NCBI RefSeq assembly: GCF_000247695.1
Contig: NW_004624743.1
Coordinates: 9,231,517 to 9,295,516 of the forward strand
From: Heterocephalus glaber
Taxonomy: Eukaryota > Chordata > Mammalia > Rodentia > Bathyergidae
Reading direction: 5' to 3'
DNA: 64,000 nt
In this document: piece after piece, positions 36,669-48,640 of the stretch
Layout: each line of letters opens with the position of its first letter
Numbering within the stretch: position 1 is the first letter of the stretch
Made by a program: the position numbers and the translations under genes
Notes under the pieces: generated by a model
Told to the model about the DNA's origin: nothing
The model's input: the letters and a program-made list of their open reading frames with translations, nothing else
Database searches by the model: none

Positions 36669-36949
36669 GTAGAAAAAGCACCATTGCAACAGATAAGGAG
36701 AAGTAATCAAAGAAATATTCTTTGTCCATAAAAGTTAGGTCTCCCTGTGTTTTGAAAAGTTTAGTTTTCTAGGTAGTAATAAAGTTCAAAGCAATTTATT
36801 TAAAATAACTATTACTTTGCAATTCTCTTAAGGAGAGATTGCACTTTTAAAACCATCATACACATTCATATGTCTGATATTTGAAATTATCACTCTCAAG
36901 TAATATAATATCTAAAGTGAAAATTCAATATCTTCTGCCATTAACAACA
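36669..36949. other. unannotated AT-rich sequence
   Basis: Nothing recognised. Confidence 0.5.
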
Positions 36950-37260
36950 TCATTAATAACAAATGTCTGTTTAATTACTCTTGCTAAGATTAAAAAGGCC
37001 ATTATTCTTGTAACTTGAGAAATTCATTAGCTGGAAAAGGCTGTTTAATGCCAAATGCACTCCTTAAAGATGCAGTCCCGATATTTGAAGGTATTTCTGA
37101 CATTCATGCATTTGCATTACTTTAAAAAAGCACTACCCAACTGTGCTGAAGATCATGCTGTGACAATAAGCAAGCACTGTAACATTTCAAAATCAGAAAT
37201 GAAGCTACAAGACATTTTACAATACCATACAGAGTCTGTTCTTTGGAATATTTAAACTCC
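36950..37260. promoter_or_regulatory. candidate cis-regulatory block (POU/homeodomain)
   Basis: A repeat-free block with TAATTA (36972-36977) and 'attcatgcatttgcattact', which contains a perfect octamer ATTTGCAT (37110-37117) overlapping ATGCAT. The complex, repeat-poor sequence resembles conserved non-coding elements, but conservation cannot be seen from one sequence. Confidence 0.3.
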
Positions 37261-37871
37261 ACACACTGAGCCCATTATTCATCATTCACCTCTCACTAAT
37301 TCTCTGCTCAAATGAGTCCTGTACCAACACTGTGCATCCTGAGGTACAGTTAATATTCATAAGCACCACCTCCAAAGGGACTCAGAGCCGTAACTTAAAA
37401 TCTTTGCAAGTCAATTTTAGAGTCTGAGACTTCAAGGAATTTAGACCCATTAAATGAAAATTACAAGATGGGATTTAGAACAACATCTTTCTTAATCCAC
37501 TGTTTCAGCTCAATATATTTTTAGCACAGAAACTCGCTTAACATTTAGTAAGAATTAGATCAGTGACAGTGTACTTACAGAAAGCAATTCAAGTTGCTCC
37601 CGTGGTAATGGTTATATACCATGTGGTGTACCAGTCTTTCACCTTTTACCACTGTGAGCAGGAAAACTGAGCCATAAAACCAGCTATAATGAAGTCGTTC
37701 TCCTTAGTTCCAGGATGCACCCACTTATTAAACCTGGATTACAACTCATACTTTTTACAGAGTTAGGCTCTGAGAGGGAGAGCATGTCAACAACAGGAGG
37801 GCAGGAAGAACTGCAGTGCTTAGGCCAACCCAGATGAGTAAGTACCTGGGAGAAAGGTTGTTGTTATTGTT
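37261..37871. other. unannotated sequence
   Basis: Nothing recognised. Confidence 0.5.
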
Positions 37872-37995
37872 TAAAATTTTTTTCTTAGGACCTGTTTTCA
37901 GTACAGAATGATTAGATTCATAGTGGGGAATTGGTACCTGTGCATAACCCGTCTCAATCCTTTTGATCCAACTCGGTCTTCTTCCCATTTACAAA
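37872..37995 (-). mobile_element. lineage L1 3' end, minus strand
   Basis: 'cagtacagaatgattagatt', 'catagtggggaattggtacc' and 'tgtgcataacccgtctcaat' followed by pyrimidine-rich text. Same family as 18.3 and 60.1 kb. Confidence 0.7.
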
Positions 37996-38149
37996 AGGTC
38001 TGTTTCCTATTATCTATCACATATTTTGCTCTTTAAATTATTCACATTTTGAGTATCTGGGAGAAATTTGTTGCTCTTAAGGGCAAAGTAAAGGTCTTGC
38101 AATGAAAAAATGTTCTCCCGCCCTTCTTTTCATCCTTCCTTCAATAAAT

Positions 38150-38660
38150 GTGAACTGGTTAGCTCCTCCCTGCCATAGCTCCTCCGATTGGGTTGACCAA
38201 GACCCAGAGCCTGTCTTGGACAAGTTCCAACCACCCGGCTGAGGCTGCTGCGCCTGCACGCAGGTCAGGGGTCATGGGCCTGTGCAGCTGCTGCATCTTC
38301 ATTGTGCAGGATATGGCAACTCACACGAGACAGCTGAGGGATCTCTCTCTAGAGGCAGTAACTGGATATGAAAAGGATAAAGGGTTAGGCTTGGTGGATC
38401 TTTAAAGGATAAGTAGGTTTGGGCCATTTAACCTTCTTGCCTTCTACAGATATGGGTGCGGGGGAAGCAACAGCAGCCCCTGGTTTTATCATATGAGCCT
38501 GAGGCCTGTGCCTTCCTCCACCGCACAGCAGCTGCAGCTGCTGCGCTTGCTTCTCTCTGGAGAGGCACGGGAACCAAGAGGCCCATTGGGTTCAGCATCA
38601 TTTGCCACATTGCTTCTGGGGATGCTTACCTTTGGGAAAAGCAATGTCTTCCAAACCTGG
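38150..38660. other. small GC-rich pocket with DR1 motif and CAG/CTG palindrome
   Basis: Distinctly richer in G+C than its surroundings. It contains AGGTCA-G-GGGTCA (38262-38274), an ideal DR1 nuclear-receptor element, and an 18-bp perfect palindrome CAGCAGCTGCAGCTGCTG (38526-38543). Several overlapping frames (60-98 codons) are open on both strands. No protein family is recognised, and a decayed retrocopy or an old promoter is possible. Confidence 0.35.
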
Positions 38661-40200
38661 TCTAATCAATTTTTATCTATGATTGCTCTCTGTAGGGAGG
38701 CAGTGATGCTCCAAGCAGAAACTTACAAGGATGTTAACCCAAATCAGGAAGCTGGCTTTTCTTCATTCTTTAGCCTGAAAGCTCAGTAGCTATTTAACAT
38801 TGGAATGATTGGGTTCATTTATGGTGTCATAATGATTTGTGACAATAAAAGAAAATAACACATACCTAAATGTGCAGAAAATAAGGACAGCTTAAACTGG
38901 GGGAAAATTCTCTATTAAATTCCCTGATATTGGAGGTAGGAGAGTCAGGTTCATTGACATTAATTACATAAATTGTTAGACATACTTATTTACAAATCTT
39001 GGTTGGATTACATGACCTGCCATCTCTATGGTTTTTGTGATTCTATAATATTTTATGGTTTTAGATAAAGGCAGTTTCTACCACAATCATCTTTTTTGGT
39101 ATTTAAAAATTTCCAGGCAGCATTATGTCATCTGTTTTCACAAAAATAAAATGAAGACATCAAGAGGTAAGTGCATTAGTCTTGACATGTTTTCATGCTG
39201 TGAACTTTTTACCAAATTAATGCCTTTAAATTTTAATAGATGTATGCTACAGGACCCAAAACAAAATACCAGGTGGTGTCCTGTTCTGCATCAGTTACCT
39301 ATTTGTCAACATATTAGAGAGTTTTCTCTGATGCTATGACTTGAGCTTTACCCTGGCTGCAGCTTGATGTGTCAATGCCACTATGCTACCTATTTCTGAA
39401 AGAAGTAAGAGAGAAAAAAACCAAAAACAATAGAGGTTTGCCTAGGTAGACTCTTAAAGCATTACAGTGGTAGAGATCCAGGCCAGGATTCTTTGGCTGT
39501 GGAACCCTTTGGGACTTTAAAGGGTCCAAAACAATCCCAGTGAGTCACTTAGGGTTGGGACATTATTTTGTGCTAGAAGTCTTGTATCCCTGTAGTGTTT
39601 ATGGTTTGGCTTGATTTCATTTGCACACCTAAGCCTAGTATCTGCTTTTGTTCCACCTTAAGGTCTTGTTTTTAATATCTTCAGGGACAGAAATCATATA
39701 ATGTGCCATAGAATAAAAGTCAAGAGACTGCATTTAAATAACTAAGCATAGCACATGTTTCTGGAGTATCTTCCCTTAACCTACTTCAAGGTCACAACCC
39801 CTGGCCTTCGAGCTTGATACACGGTGCACAGAAGGATCTTGCCAAACTCCCTTGAAACAATCACCAGAAATAAAGTATTAGCCTGAGCAACTGAGATTTC
39901 TAATCACACCATGCTTTTTCTCATACACATATACAAACACATGCACATAGCTATTCTAAACTGGAGTGTGCATTTCCATGGGAACTCAATAGACATTTAT
40001 AGTACAGTGCAGATAAAAATGAAATGGAGAGACTTTTTTTTCCTCCTATAAGAGAATCATTTTTTATTCTGTGAAACTCTGGGAAATTTTTGAAAGTAGA
40101 AGTGTAACTGCTTAAGTGGAAAAAAAGCCTGAGTTTTTTGTGATGAACATTGATCACACAAAATTGGTTGGAATTCTATCCTATAGGTAGAAAGTGTGTG
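38661..40200. other. unannotated sequence
   Basis: No recognised repeat. The frame 39055-39339 (94 codons) is featureless. Confidence 0.45.
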
Positions 40201-40212
40201 GGGTGTGTGTGT

Positions 40213-40243
<31 letters not shown>
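40201..40243 (+). repeat. (GT)n(GA)n microsatellite
   Basis: A short GT run (to about 40213) is followed by about 14 GA units. Confidence 0.95.
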
Positions 40244-40245
<2 letters not shown>

Positions 40246-41870
40246 AGAATGTCCAAATAATTTAACAATACTATTGTTTTCACTTTTTAAAATTCACAAG
40301 TATAAAGCACATAGAAATATATTTCATGGAAATTAATTTTCAGTGAAGGCGATCACATTTCAATTTCATGAAATAAGTAGCTCAAGGAATGTGCTTTGCA
40401 AAAACACAAAGAATTTTACATTAGATAAAACATCTTAAATTTGATTCTTTGGTGTGTGGATTGGAGGACTTTGGAAAAACATTCTGACTCAGAATCACAG
40501 CTTTGTATTCATGACAAAGTAATAGGAAGAGACTACAAAGAAACATTTGATTCCAAGTAAAGTCCTATTAGAAAACCTTTTAAACTAGCTTAATGAGATG
40601 GAGAAATTCAGTATAAAGATAAAGGAACTCAAGAACAGGAGTAGAGCAGAGCTTCAGGAAAAAATTGCACTCCAATCAAGTATGAGGTCATGCACAACCT
40701 GGAACACCTTCTTTCCAGATCTCTCCTTACCCATGTGTGTCAGCATCTTCATATTTACTCTTGTTGAGATCCCAGCCTACACCAACTCTGCTTCCTGAGT
40801 CATCTGGAATTACAAAGCTCCTACAACTCCTTAATTTTATAAAGAACCATCATGATGGATCTCAAATGTCCATATTGTCAGGGAAACACTCTGATATCCT
40901 GGCTTAGGTAAAATATCTACCTTCAGATCCATCGGCTATTGCAAAGTGAATAGAATCATATTGTGTAAAAATGGTTGCCTCCTTGCCAGGTAGATCAAAG
41001 GGGAATAGCAGTATTCAGAAAAGCGGTGGCAGTAAGTTCACCCATAGTTCTTGTGTACCGGGTAGATTTTAAAAACTGAATGCAAGTATAACCAGGGAAC
41101 AATCACAATAACTTATAAGGGAATTCTGTGACCAATTTGTTAGTTGTGGAGTAAGCAGTGTCAGGGAGCTGTACTGGAATCAGAATATTGAGAATAAAAT
41201 TTTGGTGGGAAGAATTGGGCAGTTTTACAGACTTTCCTTTCTGCTGCTTAAAGAAATAAAAGAAGGAAGTGTTTATGTTTCAAAATTCATGATGATGTCC
41301 AAATGTCACCTGGGAAAGTTCTTACAGGAAGCCTTGGGTTCTCATACATGGTCTTTGAGGATTGTCCATCATCAAGGCCTTGCTTCTTAGACTTACAGGC
41401 TTAAATTCTTTTTTTTTTTTTTTCAAGAACTGAAAGCAAATCATTCCCCCCAAGGCAGACTCATGTTAGCTCCTCCACTGGGTCAGTTATGAAGTTGTTA
41501 CTTAGACTCTAGTGCAATGAAGCACCCCACACACATGCAGATATATGTACACACACGCACACACACACATACATGCAGTGTTACATGAACAGCAAATGCA
41601 ATACAACTTTGCATATGCCAGGAAACTTCCATGAACATAATAGGTGCTTCTTTTTCTGAAATTAAGAAAATTGAGAAGTAACATCTTTGAAGTTATCTTA
41701 CTGGCATTATTGCATGTGTTTGCAAAGTGTGTAAAAGTGATGCTGATGGAATTATTGTTGGGAAAAGATGGCAAACAACCAAGATCAATGACACATTTGT
41801 TAAAGTATAGTAAAATAGTATACAGCTACTTAAGAAATTACTCTGTATGTTTCAAATAAAAAGCTTTGTA
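40244..41870. other. unannotated sequence with poly-T and CA-rich tracts
   Basis: A T run at about 41409-41423 and an imperfect (CA)n at about 41549-41570. Nothing else recognised. Confidence 0.5.
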
Positions 41871-41960
41871 AGGTCGTGGATTTAGCTCAGTGGTTCTGCC
41901 GCCTGCCTTGAAAGCATAAAGACCCGCGTTCGATCCCAGGTACCAAAAAAAAAAAAAAAA
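41871..41960 (+). mobile_element. ID SINE, plus strand
   Basis: 'ggatttagctcagtggttct', an intact-looking B box 'gcgttcgatccc' and 'ggtacc' plus 16 A. The start (aggtcgtgga) is slightly altered. Flanks 'aagctttgta' and 'aacctttgca' could be a decayed TSD. Confidence 0.92.
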
Positions 41961-43079
41961 CCTTTGCATTTTTAATTATATGCATATTTATTTTCAAAAA
42001 GGACATATGGAAAGAAAAATTATAATCCAAATACTATGTTATTACTTTACAGTAAGATTATTAATATAAAATTATTAATTTATAATTATGTAATATCCTT
42101 CAGCAAACAGAATACCCATGTCCAGATTTTCAGTCATTTTCCCTAAAGATGAATGCATATAGAAAACAAAATAATAACCAAAAGCTTGCTTACTGACCAT
42201 GGAATTAGAATAAGAGCATTTAGTTAGCAAATGGATATATAATGACCTGGGCATAAGAGATGCTTCTGTATCCATTTGTAGAAAACAGGGAAGGTCTATC
42301 TATTAGAACTGGAATAGTTGAAGGTTGTTCCCTCAGGAAGCATGGTGTAGTAATTGGGACCATACAGTACAAAAGCATTTTTGCCTAAGGAAGGCTTGCT
42401 CTCTTAGGCAGCTTTTGTGAACAAACCATTCAAACTCTATTTCAATGACTTTCCTTCCTTTATAATTCATAGCTGACTACTGTCTTTATTATTTTGTAGA
42501 TGCTTTCTTTAATATCTTTATTTAAGGTAGACACCAAGTTTATAGTGATTTATCTTTGCAGGAACTTAACATTTCCCAACTTTGACAAAGTTATGTAAAA
42601 ATAAAATCTAGTTTACTCTATTGGCAATCTTATTTCTCTCATTTCCAAAAATTTCAGGAAAACCTCACCTTAAACACCATACAATCGATTTATAGATTCT
42701 CTTATACATTATTTTCAACCCTTTGGGGTAATATCAAAGTGAAAGAAAGTGGACAACTGACCCAGATGTGTAAGGATTTTGTGCCACACCTTAGCTGACT
42801 CAACTGCAAGCCACACAGAAACCTTCATAGTGAGCCACGGAGGGATCCAGAACAACTGAGCAAAAAATTCAAATGTAGAGGTTGACTCTAGAAGACACAA
42901 TCTATGGTTCACATCCAGAGTGGGGTCACGACATCCTGAAGAGAAAATATTGAAGGTCTGGTAGTTGGCAATGGCGCAATGCTGACTAACATAACATATT
43001 CAGTTTACATGTTCAGTGGCTAATCTATCTGAAAATGTGCTGATTTCTCAGGGAGTAGATATACTGTTAATCAACTCAT
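41961..43079. other. unannotated AT-rich sequence
   Basis: Nothing recognised. Confidence 0.5.
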
Positions 43080-43345
43080 AGTAAATATTAAACACGACAA
43101 GGCTGTTGTTGCAAAATCAACAGCAGATAAATTAAGGGACAAATAGTATTAATAATGACAGAGCTTATATAATATTAAAGCAATTTACCAATAAAATAGT
43201 ATAAGTGAACTTACATATACCTAAAATGATACTTTTGAATCAATAAAAGAAAAGGCTTACAGAATTACAAAAAAATACTGACAAAACCTCAATCAAATTC
43301 AGAAACTGACAAAACAGACAAAATGAAAAAGAATATATCAAACTT

Positions 43346-43431
43346 GGGCCGGGGATTTAGCTCAGTGGTTCCGGTGCCTGCCTTGCAAGCACAAGGACCC
43401 AAGTTCAATCCCTGGTACCAAAAAAAAAAAA
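43346..43431 (+). mobile_element. ID SINE with perfect 20-bp TSD, nested in old L1
   Basis: GGGCCGGGGATTTAGCTCAG start, 'agttcaatccctggtacc' and a pure A tail. The TSD AAAAAGAATATATCAAACTT is identical at 43326-43345 and 43432-43451. The untouched TSD and near-consensus body make it one of the youngest insertions here. Confidence 0.97.
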
Positions 43432-45080
43432 AAAAAGAATATATCAAACTTGCACAACACATTTAAAGATTCTCTTCATTAGGTATATTTAGAACACTAC
43501 TACCCCGAAATATATCATTTTAAGTACAAACAGAAACTTATATACATATTACTCCAGTTTTAGGAACAGAAGAATCTTTAAAATATTTTAAAAATCAGTG
43601 CTACATAGACCAGGTTGTCTTAGTATAGCTAAATTTAAAAAATGAATCATAAAAATACCGTAGTGAATATGTTTGCAAACTTAATGTGCATTTCCAAGTA
43701 GCTCATAAGTTAAAAAAATAAAGCTGTAAGTAATCATAGGGTAAAGGATAAATCACTAAATAATTTATTTGTTAAAGAGTAAAGAAAAATTGTGAAACAT
43801 TTAGAATTGAATACAGATGAAAGAATTACATTAAAAACTTTTGAAGTGAATCTAATGTAAAGTAAGCAATTAACTTTATAATGTGAAATAGATGTGTTAA
43901 AAATAAAAGTGATTCCAATTAAGCACAGACTCAGCAAAAGTACAAAATAAAATCGAAGAACAAAGTAGACAAGAAGTAATTAAGATAATAAGAGTTAATG
44001 AATAAGGAAGAAATTGTACAAATTATCAACAAAAGTTGGTACATTAGAAAACTAGTAGTAAAACTTAGAGGACTAAGGAATAAAATTAAAGTATTAGAAA
44101 TTCAAAAGGACATACAAATGGGAGAGTAGAATTTTTGAAATAAAAATGAAAGAAATAAATTTTAAATTTCAAAACAATCCTTTTTTAAAAAAATATATTA
44201 TCAAAACTGACTATGGATAAATAGAAAATTAAAGGGTTATGAATTTTCTCAAAAAATAATTAACCTGAAATTAGTTCCCATGAAAAAGATATAAAGTAAT
44301 ATAATTTTAGAAAGGACTCTACAAAGCTTTCAACAAACAGATAAACTCACCTTATGAAATCTGTTCAAGAAGCTTGAAAAGAGGAAAAGCAACCCAACTC
44401 ATGTCACAAAGTTAGCATAAGCATGATTCCAAATCCAGATAAGACTATTCATGAAACTTGGGGAAAAAATTATAAAATTTGTATGTAAGGTAAAGAGCTG
44501 AGAAGATCTACGACAATTTTGAAGAAAAAGAAAGAAAGGAAGGAATTGGGGAGGCTTTCAATGAACAGTGGGAGCTCATAAGAGAAATGCACTTATACAT
44601 ATATACAGGTAACTATATGTTGTACGTGAGAAAAGAGCATATTATTTTATAAAAAGTGCTGGATCATTCACTTTGCTCTCTGCATGGAAAACAAATTTTT
44701 CTCTATAGATTCAAAAAATCAAATAGAAAAAGGAAGTTGGATTCCATACACTATAAACCAAATCAATTCCAAACAGCTTAAAAATATGTCATATAAACAA
44801 TAAAACTTTAAAATTTGGGGAGAAAATTTCTGAAGCCATTCCATGTCCTTAGTAAAGAAGAATATCTCTTAAACAAGAAACATATAGCAGACCAAAGAAT
44901 AATGATTGCATTAAAGTTTAAATCCATGCTATTAGAACACATTCCATAAACCTCAATAAAAGATACATTCGTTTATCATACAAGAAACATTCTTAAAATA
45001 GGTAATTGGATATTAAGAAAAAAACAAGGAGAACTTATCTAGTATATATAAAATACAACAATAAAATAAATAGCAATTGT

Positions 45081-45177
45081 GTTGGGAATATATCTCAGAG
45101 TACAACACTGGCTTAGCATGACTGAGGCCATGGTTTCAGTCCCAGTACCACACACACGCACACACACACACACACAA
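45081..45177 (+). mobile_element. old ID-like SINE ending in (CA)n
   Basis: 'gttgggaatatatctcagag', 'cttagcatgactgaggccat' and 'ggtttcagtcccagtacca' run into a CA microsatellite. The 'ttagcatg...gaggcc' middle marks an older ID type than the GCCGCCTGCCTCGCAAG type. Confidence 0.8.
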
Positions 45178-45980
45178 AGGAGGAGGGGGAGGGAGAGGAG
45201 GAGAAAAGAAAAATATTAATTATCCAACAGAAAAATGGACAAAGATTATGAGCATGCACAGATTCGAAAACCCTAATGTGAATGAATATGATTATAGCCT
45301 TTCCTCCCCTGACTGAATAAAAGAAATGCAAATTTAAAATAAGAAAATTTCACAAATAAAATACTGTCAAAAACTTTTAAGATTTGGTGAGATTTTGGTA
45401 AGGAAGACGTAGTATACCAATGCAGGCAAAAGTATAACTTTGAAAAATAATTTGTCAGTATCTGGTAATTTTATTGGTAGGTATATTTTCTAGATGTAAT
45501 TCTAAATATATGTACAAAAAGGTTTAAACAATGATGTTCATTTTATAATAGGGTAAAATTAAAACACATTAAAAAGCAGTAGGATTATAATATGGGTAAA
45601 TGGTGGTATATTTCTAATAGATATTTAAATGGATTGATTTTTACAAACATAAAGTAAAAATTTACAGAATGACTCATGTTGCATGATTCCACCCATAAAA
45701 ACTTTGAAATACACAAACAATGCCTTGTATTTTCATAGATGAATACGTACGTAATAAAGGAGGGGTGGAGTAGGAAGAGGGTGGCAGAACCCACAAGACT
45801 GCAAAAGGGCCTTCGATTTTTATCTACAACTTATTAAAGGTCTACCTCTAAAACAGCAAAATAGTAAAATGGTTAAAATATGGTCAATGAGTACATGAAT
45901 GTTCATAGAATTAACGTGTATCACTTTTCCTATGCTTCTTTATATTTCCTAATTTAAATAAAGCTTTCAAGTATTGTTTT

Positions 45981-46390
45981 TAATAGACAGCAAGGAAATA
46001 AATCACCTCTGTCTCAACACATTTCCTTAGGTATCCACTTAGCAAACCAAAGTACTCAGAATTCTGGGCGTCCACAGATGTGCTATGGGGACTAAACAAA
46101 GTCACATCTTAAATAACCCACATCTCCCAGGAACGTTGGTTTTGTCGAGGGATCAGAGAAATATACATGTGACAAGTACTGAGTTTTATGAACAGGAGTT
46201 TGAGTCGTGTTTAATTATCTCTATCCATCACCTCCATTGCCACTCCTTCACTCATACCCATAGCTACAAATATTGTAGTAGAAGTACTACTATTGGAAAA
46301 ATAACAAGTCCCCATAAATTCTTTTAAAAACAAGACTCTATACCCAAATAAGGTGGGCAAAGAAAACAAAGATATGCATTTTCTCAACAG
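45981..46390. other. unannotated sequence before the exon candidate
   Basis: No repeat recognised. An 80-codon frame (46085-46327) and an opposed minus frame (46211-46522) overlap and are not supported. Confidence 0.4.
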
Positions 46391-46540
46391 TTGAACTCCT
46401 CTAATATCAAAGAAAATGCCAGCTTCATCATCTGTTGTGAACAGTACCCTGCAGAGCACCTGGGCATGGCTCTGAAGGAACTGTATGGCCAAGTGGTGGC
46501 TGTGTCCTCCATTGAGGGACACCGTGTGAAAGCCTTATAG
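46391..46540 (+). pseudogene. candidate 3'-terminal exon or retrocopy fragment (49 codons + stop)
   Basis: Open from 46391 to a TAG at 46538-46540. The translation includes ENASFIICCEQYPAEHLGMA and LKELYGQVVAVSSIEGHR, with balanced amino-acid use and G/C-leaning third positions against very AT-rich flanks. It is preceded by 'gcattttctcaacag', a fair splice acceptor, and followed by AATAAA at 46663-46668. After the TAG the same frame stays open for about 43 further codons, so the stop may be a disabling mutation. I do not recognise the protein. No upstream exon is identifiable here, so it is a real terminal exon of a gene outside the window, a decayed pseudogene piece, or chance. Confidence 0.35.
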
Positions 46541-46662
46541 AACTACGGGAACATTGTTAAAAATGATCATGGTACTGTTCAAGAGCATTTTAGGAAGAAC
46601 CTCAGAAGAAAATTCTTTTTGGTCTCATTTCAAAGAAATCTGTTTTTCCTAAGTGATATTTC

Positions 46663-46668
46663 AATAAA
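46663..46668 (+). terminator. AATAAA polyadenylation hexamer after the exon candidate
   Basis: Lies 123 nt past the TAG. AATAAA is frequent by chance in AT-rich DNA, so it only adds weak support. Confidence 0.3.
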
Positions 46669-46699
46669 ATGAATTATAGAACAAATTAACACTTCATTT

Positions 46700-47075
46700 T
46701 TGAATTAAGCTAAAATGTTGCCCACTCAGTGGGAGTGGCACTACCTGGTGCCCCTTTCCTTTTTTTTTTAACATAATTTATGGTTTACCTTTTATGTCTC
46801 CACTTGTAGTTACCTTTCTCCTCACATGTCCATTTTGACATTTAGCAATTTTATGTAGCTTTATTAACTACCTTAGATCTTAAATAAGTAATAGGAAACA
46901 GGTAAATGACAGCCTATTAGGATAGTAATATATTTTGAGGTGTATTTTGGCTTCTTTAATTAACTCTTTGAGGATTTTGTTCAATTTTTCAATTTTTGTT
47001 CTAAAACTAAATGTCTCATCCTTTAATGTAATCTTTATTTGCTTTTACTCCTATGGTAATATTTTTCTTTGGGCA
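46700..47075. other. unannotated AT-rich sequence
   Basis: Nothing recognised. A 72-codon frame at 46935-47153 is low-complexity. Confidence 0.45.
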
Positions 47076-47079
47076 AATG

Positions 47080-47185
47080 AGCAATGTAAAAGGCACAGAT
47101 TTTTGAGCCAAAAGTTAAGAATTCAGAAACAGACACTGCCACAAATGAGTTAGTTATGCAACTTTGACCAAGTCAGTGGGATTTT
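47080..47185 (+). mobile_element. MIR fragment, plus strand
   Basis: 'aggcacagatttttgagcca', 'aaacagacactgccac', 'gagttagttatgcaactttg' and 'accaagtcagtggg' follow MIR order. Confidence 0.65.
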
Positions 47186-47324
47186 TATAAAGCATACTTT
47201 TGTGTCTGAAAATTGTGCCCAAAGTGGTATTTTTAGCACTATGTTAGGCAATGTGTATGGATCTATATTTTAAGCTATGAGGTGGCCTAAAAATGTAAAT
47301 CCCAAGAAGAAAGTATCCTAGTTT

Positions 47325-47440
47325 GGGCATAAAACCCTCAATTTAAGTCCAGCTTTCATTATTTACTAGAAGCAAGTCCTTAGATAAGTCTCTTAATTTC
47401 TAATCCCTAACATCCCTGAAAAAAGTGGGAATACTAAGAA
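47325..47440 (+). mobile_element. MIR fragment, plus strand
   Basis: 'aatttaagtccagctttcat', 'ccttagataagtctcttaat' and 'aaaaaagtgggaata' fit the B-box-to-3' MIR order. Confidence 0.6.
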
Positions 47441-47452
47441 ATAGCTGTAGTT

Positions 47453-47592
47453 AGGCATGGTGGCACATGTCTATGATCCCAGCACTAGAGAGGCAGAGGC
47501 GGGAGGACTGAGATTTTTGAGGCCAGCCTGGGTTACATAGTGAGTTCAAAGCCACCCTGCACTATAAAGCAAGACCCTGTCCCCCACAAAAA
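47453..47592 (+). mobile_element. B1 SINE, plus strand
   Basis: Full-length-looking monomer: 'aggcatggtggcacatgtct', 'gatcccagcactagagaggc', 'gaggccagcctgggttacat' and 'agcaagaccctgtccccca' plus an A tail. The flanks share 'agctgt' (about 47442 and 47594), a possible short TSD. Confidence 0.93.
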
Positions 47593-47599
47593 AGCTGTC

Positions 47600-48075
47600 A
47601 CAATCAACGATAACTGTTTAGAAAATGGTCTTGCAAAATATAAAACAATAAAAATAAGTCACTGTTTTAATAAAATATTCTTCATAAAATAATTTTCTAT
47701 TGCCAGAGCCCAGGACATTGCCTAAGTATAAGTGATGTTTAGCCACTAAGATAAATGGAACTATTTTTAGACTATAAAGCAATTTGAGGGGCTAAATATT
47801 AATATATATTTTATTTTGTAAATTTTTGAAATAATTTACTGAAAAGAAAAATAAATTAGGAGTTGTATTTACAGAGACTTTTCTTTATTTTTAAATTTCC
47901 AAATAATTTCAAAATATATCATTTGCAAAATTCTAGAATGAAAAAGTGAATCCTGACATTCACATTGGAAGTATAAGTAACCTCTGTGTTGGAAATGACA
48001 TTTTTTAAAAGATTTCCCTTCCCTGTGTGTTTCCTTTCAGTAAAACATTTTCTTTTCCTGCATATCATCTAAAAT
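47600..48075. other. unannotated AT-rich sequence
   Basis: Nothing recognised. Confidence 0.5.
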
Positions 48076-48087
48076 TATTCATCTGCT

Positions 48088-48190
48088 GGGCCAGGGATTT
48101 AATTCAGTCGTTTCGCCGCCTGCTGCACAAGTGCAAGGACCCTGAGTTTGATTCCCAGTACCAAAAAAATAAAATAAAATAAAATAAAAG
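48088..48190 (+). mobile_element. ID SINE with (AAAAT)n tail and TSD
   Basis: 'gggccagggatttaattcag' start, where the A box reads TTTAATTCAG in place of TTTAGCTCAG, then 'gagtttgattcccagtacc' and a tail that has become (AAAAT)n. The TSD TATTCATCTGCT is perfect (48076-48087, 48191-48202). Confidence 0.95.
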
Positions 48191-48274
48191 TATTCATCTG
48201 CTCATCTTACAATACATGCACACATGCATGCTGAGCTTGTGTATGTGTGTGCATCTTCCTTAGTATGTCCTGGG

Positions 48275-48640
48275 TACTGTTCTAGTAGTAGGGATATAGT
48301 ACCTAAAAAAGGAAAACCCTGCTCTCATAGGGGTTATATGTTTTGTAATAAAAATAAGTAGATAAGTATATATTACGATGATCAATACTGTGAAGAAATA
48401 ACTGGCCAACTGGACCTCCTTACCACTTTCAAGGAACAAGAGAGAAATCCATGAAGTTGAAGCACAAGGACAAAGAGGAAAATGAGTAGGAGATGAAGTC
48501 TGGAAGTATGGGAGCTCAATGGGACTCTAAGAATTTGGTGTTGCATTTTGAGTTAGATGCAATGGAAAGAAAGTAGTGAACTAAAAGACTTAGGCTAAGT
48601 TCTTTCCATGCAGGAAGTGAGAATAAGGAAGCTTCCTGTA
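48275..48640 (-). mobile_element. L2 LINE fragment, minus strand
   Basis: 'ggtactgttctagtagtagg', 'aaccctgctctcataggggt', 'aataaaaataagtagataag', 'actgtgaagaaata' and later 'tgcattttgagttagatgc'. Same complemented L2 layout as 11.33 kb. Confidence 0.68.

Larger units (their letters stand above)
43080..45980 (+). mobile_element. ancient L1 (L1M/HAL1-like), about 2.9 kb, plus strand
   Basis: A very A-rich plus strand follows LINE-1 ORF2 order. The endonuclease-side region reads 'attaagggacaaatagtatt' (43132) and 'tttagaacactactacccc' (43488). The middle reads 'aagtagacaagaagtaatta' (43964) and 'gaaattgtacaaattatcaa'. The distal part reads 'attccatacactataaacca' (44741), 'caacagaaaaatggacaaag' (45226) and 'aaacaatgatgttcatttta' (45526). 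It ends near an AATAAA at about 45957. Frames are shattered. One young ID (43346) and one old ID with a CA tail (45081) interrupt it. Confidence 0.72.
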
